Positions 62,569-64,000 of a DNA stretch of 64,000 nt are shown piece after piece. Origin of the DNA: JALOKP01 sp963800865 (GTDB lineage: Bacteria > Acidobacteriota > Polarisedimenticolia > J045). Both the position numbers and the translations under genes were made by a program. The stretch is from NCBI GenBank assembly GCA_963800865.1, contig CAWDCL010000005.1, forward strand, positions 310,001-374,000. Reading direction: 5' to 3'. Each line of letters opens with the position of its first letter. The stretch's first letter is position 1. Below the pieces are notes generated by a model, which was given only the letters and a program-made list of their open reading frames with translations, did not search any database and had not been told where the DNA came from.

Positions 62569-63462
62569 TCAATCCTGAGCCGGCTCCGGCGGCCCTTCCC
62601 GCGCCGCGATCGCTTCCGCCATGGCCACGATCCGCCGCGCGTTCTCGACGTGCAGCGCCTCGATCAGCTTTCCCTCGAGCACGACCACGCCCGACCCCAT
62701 CACGAGCGCCCGCGCGTGCGCGTTGATCACCCGGCGCGACCAGGCGACCTCCTCGGGCGACGGTGCGAAGATCCGGTTGGCGGCCGCGATCTGCCGCGGG
62801 TGGACGAGCGTCCTGCCGTCGAAACCCAGCGACCGTCCCTGCGCGCAGGTCCGCTCGAACCCCGCGTCGTCCTCGAGGTCGAGGTGCACGCCGTCGAGCG
62901 CGGCCAGGCCTTCGGCGCGCGCCGCGAGCACGACCAAGGACAGGCTCGTGAGCACCTCGCTGCGATCGGGGGTGTGCCGCGCGTGCAGGTCCTTCACCAG
63001 GTCCGAGGTCCCGGCGACGAGCCCCGCGAGCCGCGGGTGCGCGGCGGCGATCTCGGCCACCCGCAGCACGGCGCGCGGCGTCTCGATCATCGTCCAGAGC
63101 GCGAGCCCGTCCGGCGCGCCGGCGGCGGCCAGCGCATCGGCCGCGGCGGCGATCTCCCCCGCGCGCTCGACCTTGGGGAGCAGGACGCCGTCGGCCCCCG
63201 ACCGCGCCGCGGCAACGAGGTCGGCCGCCTGCCACGCGGTTCCCGCGCCGTTGACGCGCAACAGGACCTCCCGCGACCCGAATCCCCCGGCGATCGCAGC
63301 CAGTGCGGCGTCGCGGGCGGACTCCTTGGCAGGCGGCGCGACGCCGTCCTCCAGATCGATCAGGAGCCCGTCCACGGGCAGCTCGCGGGCCCTGGCGAGC
63401 GCACGGTCGTTCGCGGCGGGGACGTAGAGCAGGCTTCGGCGGGGGCGGGGAGAGTGGTCCAT
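62569..63462 (-). CDS. HpcH/HpaI-family lyase, CitE-like
   Basis: 297 residues. TIM-barrel Mg-dependent C-C lyase acting on citryl-, malyl- or similar CoA esters. Motifs: RSLLYVPAANDRALARA, LIDLEDGVAPPAKESARDA, LRVNG, LLPKVE, MIETPRAVL, LVAGTSDLVKDL and GRTLVHPRQI. Stand-alone, without citrate-lyase CitD/CitF neighbours, so a malyl-CoA or methylmalyl/citramalyl-CoA lyase role is more likely than citrate lyase. GGAG precedes the ATG. Confidence 0.88.
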   Translation of the reverse strand: MDHSPRPRRSLLYVPAANDRALARARELPVDGLLIDLEDGVAPPAKESARDAALAAIAGGFGSREVLLRVNGAGTAWQAADLVAAARSGADGVLLPKVERAGEIAAAADALAAAGAPDGLALWTMIETPRAVLRVAEIAAAHPRLAGLVAGTSDLVKDLHARHTPDRSEVLTSLSLVVLAARAEGLAALDGVHLDLEDDAGFERTCAQGRSLGFDGRTLVHPRQIAAANRIFAPSPEEVAWSRRVINAHARALVMGSGVVVLEGKLIEALHVENARRIVAMAEAIAAREGPPEPAQD

Positions 63463-63602
63463 CGGCGGCTCCGGCCGGGGCGTCCCGGCGGCCCCGAGTC
63501 TCCCCCGGCCCGCCGGGCGCCGCCCCCGAAAAGTGGAGAAATCGGCCGTTTGTGACTAAGGTTGTCTCCGGGATCGGGCCGGGTTCGACCAGGAGGGCTT
63601 GG

Positions 63603-64000
63603 GTGTCGAAAGGGACGTGCGGTTCGGTGCGCCCGCGCCGGACCCTGTGTCACGCCAGTACCGCCGCCGCCGTGCTCCTGGGCAGTGTGGCCCTGGCGTT
63701 GGCCGCCGACCCCCACGGTCCGGTCGCCTGCGGCAAGGACTGGGCCTGGTCCTACGAACTGCGCTTCTTCGCCGTCGGCGCGAGCCCGGCCGGCAAGTCG
63801 GCCGACAAGGTCCCGTCCCCGTGCGGCGGCTCCCGCATCATGCCGATGGACTCTCCCTGGCTCGGCCCGAAGGACTTCCTGCAGCTCTCGAAGATGTTCG
63901 GCGACCTCCCGGTCGACCGCCTGCCGTGGGGCTACCTCGCGACCGCGCCCGACGGGGGCGAGGCCCGGCTCGCGGGTGCCGTCCCGTCGCGCGAGCCGTG
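63603..64000 (+). CDS. Secreted protein, N-terminal part only
   Basis: GTG start with AGGAGG (63591-63596) six bases upstream; the frame stays open to the window edge (132 residues seen). Signal peptide (ASTAAAVLLGSVALALAAD), then CGKDWAWSYELRFFAVG, CGGSRIMPMDSPWLGP and DFLQLSKMFGDLPVDRLPW. No family recognised. The 140-base gap 63463-63602 upstream has only weak promoter-like sequence (TTGTGA at 63550). Confidence 0.65.
   Translation, partial: MSKGTCGSVRPRRTLCHASTAAAVLLGSVALALAADPHGPVACGKDWAWSYELRFFAVGASPAGKSADKVPSPCGGSRIMPMDSPWLGPKDFLQLSKMFGDLPVDRLPWGYLATAPDGGEARLAGAVPSREP

Noticed and set aside
1..64000. tRNA, rRNA, insertion sequence or prophage genes
   Set aside because: Intergenic gaps are short and none showed a cloverleaf, rRNA similarity, transposase, integrase or flanking direct repeats on reading; a tRNA scan would be needed to exclude tRNAs fully.

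Overview
The window is very GC-rich, densely coded DNA from a diderm bacterium. The combination points to Acidobacteriota, perhaps a Thermoanaerobaculia-like lineage: a meso-DAP-type murein pathway, an outer-membrane-style LysM/M23 lipoprotein, an ECF sigma factor of the 'sigma-70-like, TIGR02999' kind beside Ser/Thr kinases with TPR tails, a secreted S9 peptidase, and a giant secreted beta-solenoid protein whose C-terminal Cys-rich domain resembles ones I associate with that phylum. This placement is an inference from gene content; no rRNA is present.

Layout. (1) 1-17.5 kb, + strand: a complete division/cell-wall (dcw) cluster rsmH-ftsL-ftsI-murE-murF-mraY-murD-ftsW-murG-murC-murB-ftsQ-ftsA-ftsZ, almost every junction being an ATGA/GTGA overlap, ending with a REC-GGDEF diguanylate cyclase 4 bases after ftsZ. 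No ddl lies in the cluster. (2) 17.7-20.4 kb: small genes (membrane protein, YccU-type CoA-binding protein, TauE-type exporter, cupin, DUF4242). (3) 30.1 down to 20.4 kb, - strand: one tightly packed ten-gene run: TlpA-like thioredoxin, DUF4912, GH57 branching enzyme, TrmJ, ABC ATPase and permease, YjbQ, MFS, then an RHH antitoxin and a MazF toxin overlapping the MFS gene. (4) 30.2-33.9 kb, + strand: rluD, a secreted protein with GGxDxY repeats, and a LysM/M23 lipoprotein. (5) 33.8-40.7 kb: deacetylase, TPR-zincin, unknown secreted protein, S9 peptidase, Tat-exported amidase. (6) 40.7-46.1 kb: glucokinase, ZIP transporter with a His-rich secreted neighbour, Crp/Fnr regulator, YbjN-like protein, FKBP, unknown secreted protein. 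(7) 46.2-55.4 kb: a 1,782-residue secreted protein with near-identical 199-residue repeats, a small membrane protein, and a divergent ECF sigma/TPR-kinase pair. (8) 55.4-63.5 kb, - strand: a cytosolic kinase-TPR protein, a DUF1272-VOC protein, an ABC-2 exporter operon with an ABC permease-CPBP protease fusion, a CitE-like lyase; a secreted protein runs off the right edge.

Two genome-wide themes stand out. First, several transcription units appear leaderless: a -10-like hexamer sits 6-7 bases before the start codon with no Shine-Dalgarno (30093, 30170, 57869, 35749, 18749). Second, several unit ends place the stop codon inside a compact hairpin (17489, 40678, and the paired stops 43409/43426).

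Quality caution: about twelve single-base frame breaks occur, nearly all extra bases, including in essential murG and murC and in the repeats of the giant gene. They are most simply sequence or assembly errors; I annotate these genes across the breaks. No tRNA, rRNA, CRISPR array, IS element or prophage was recognised, and no gene-free stretch exceeds 300 bases.
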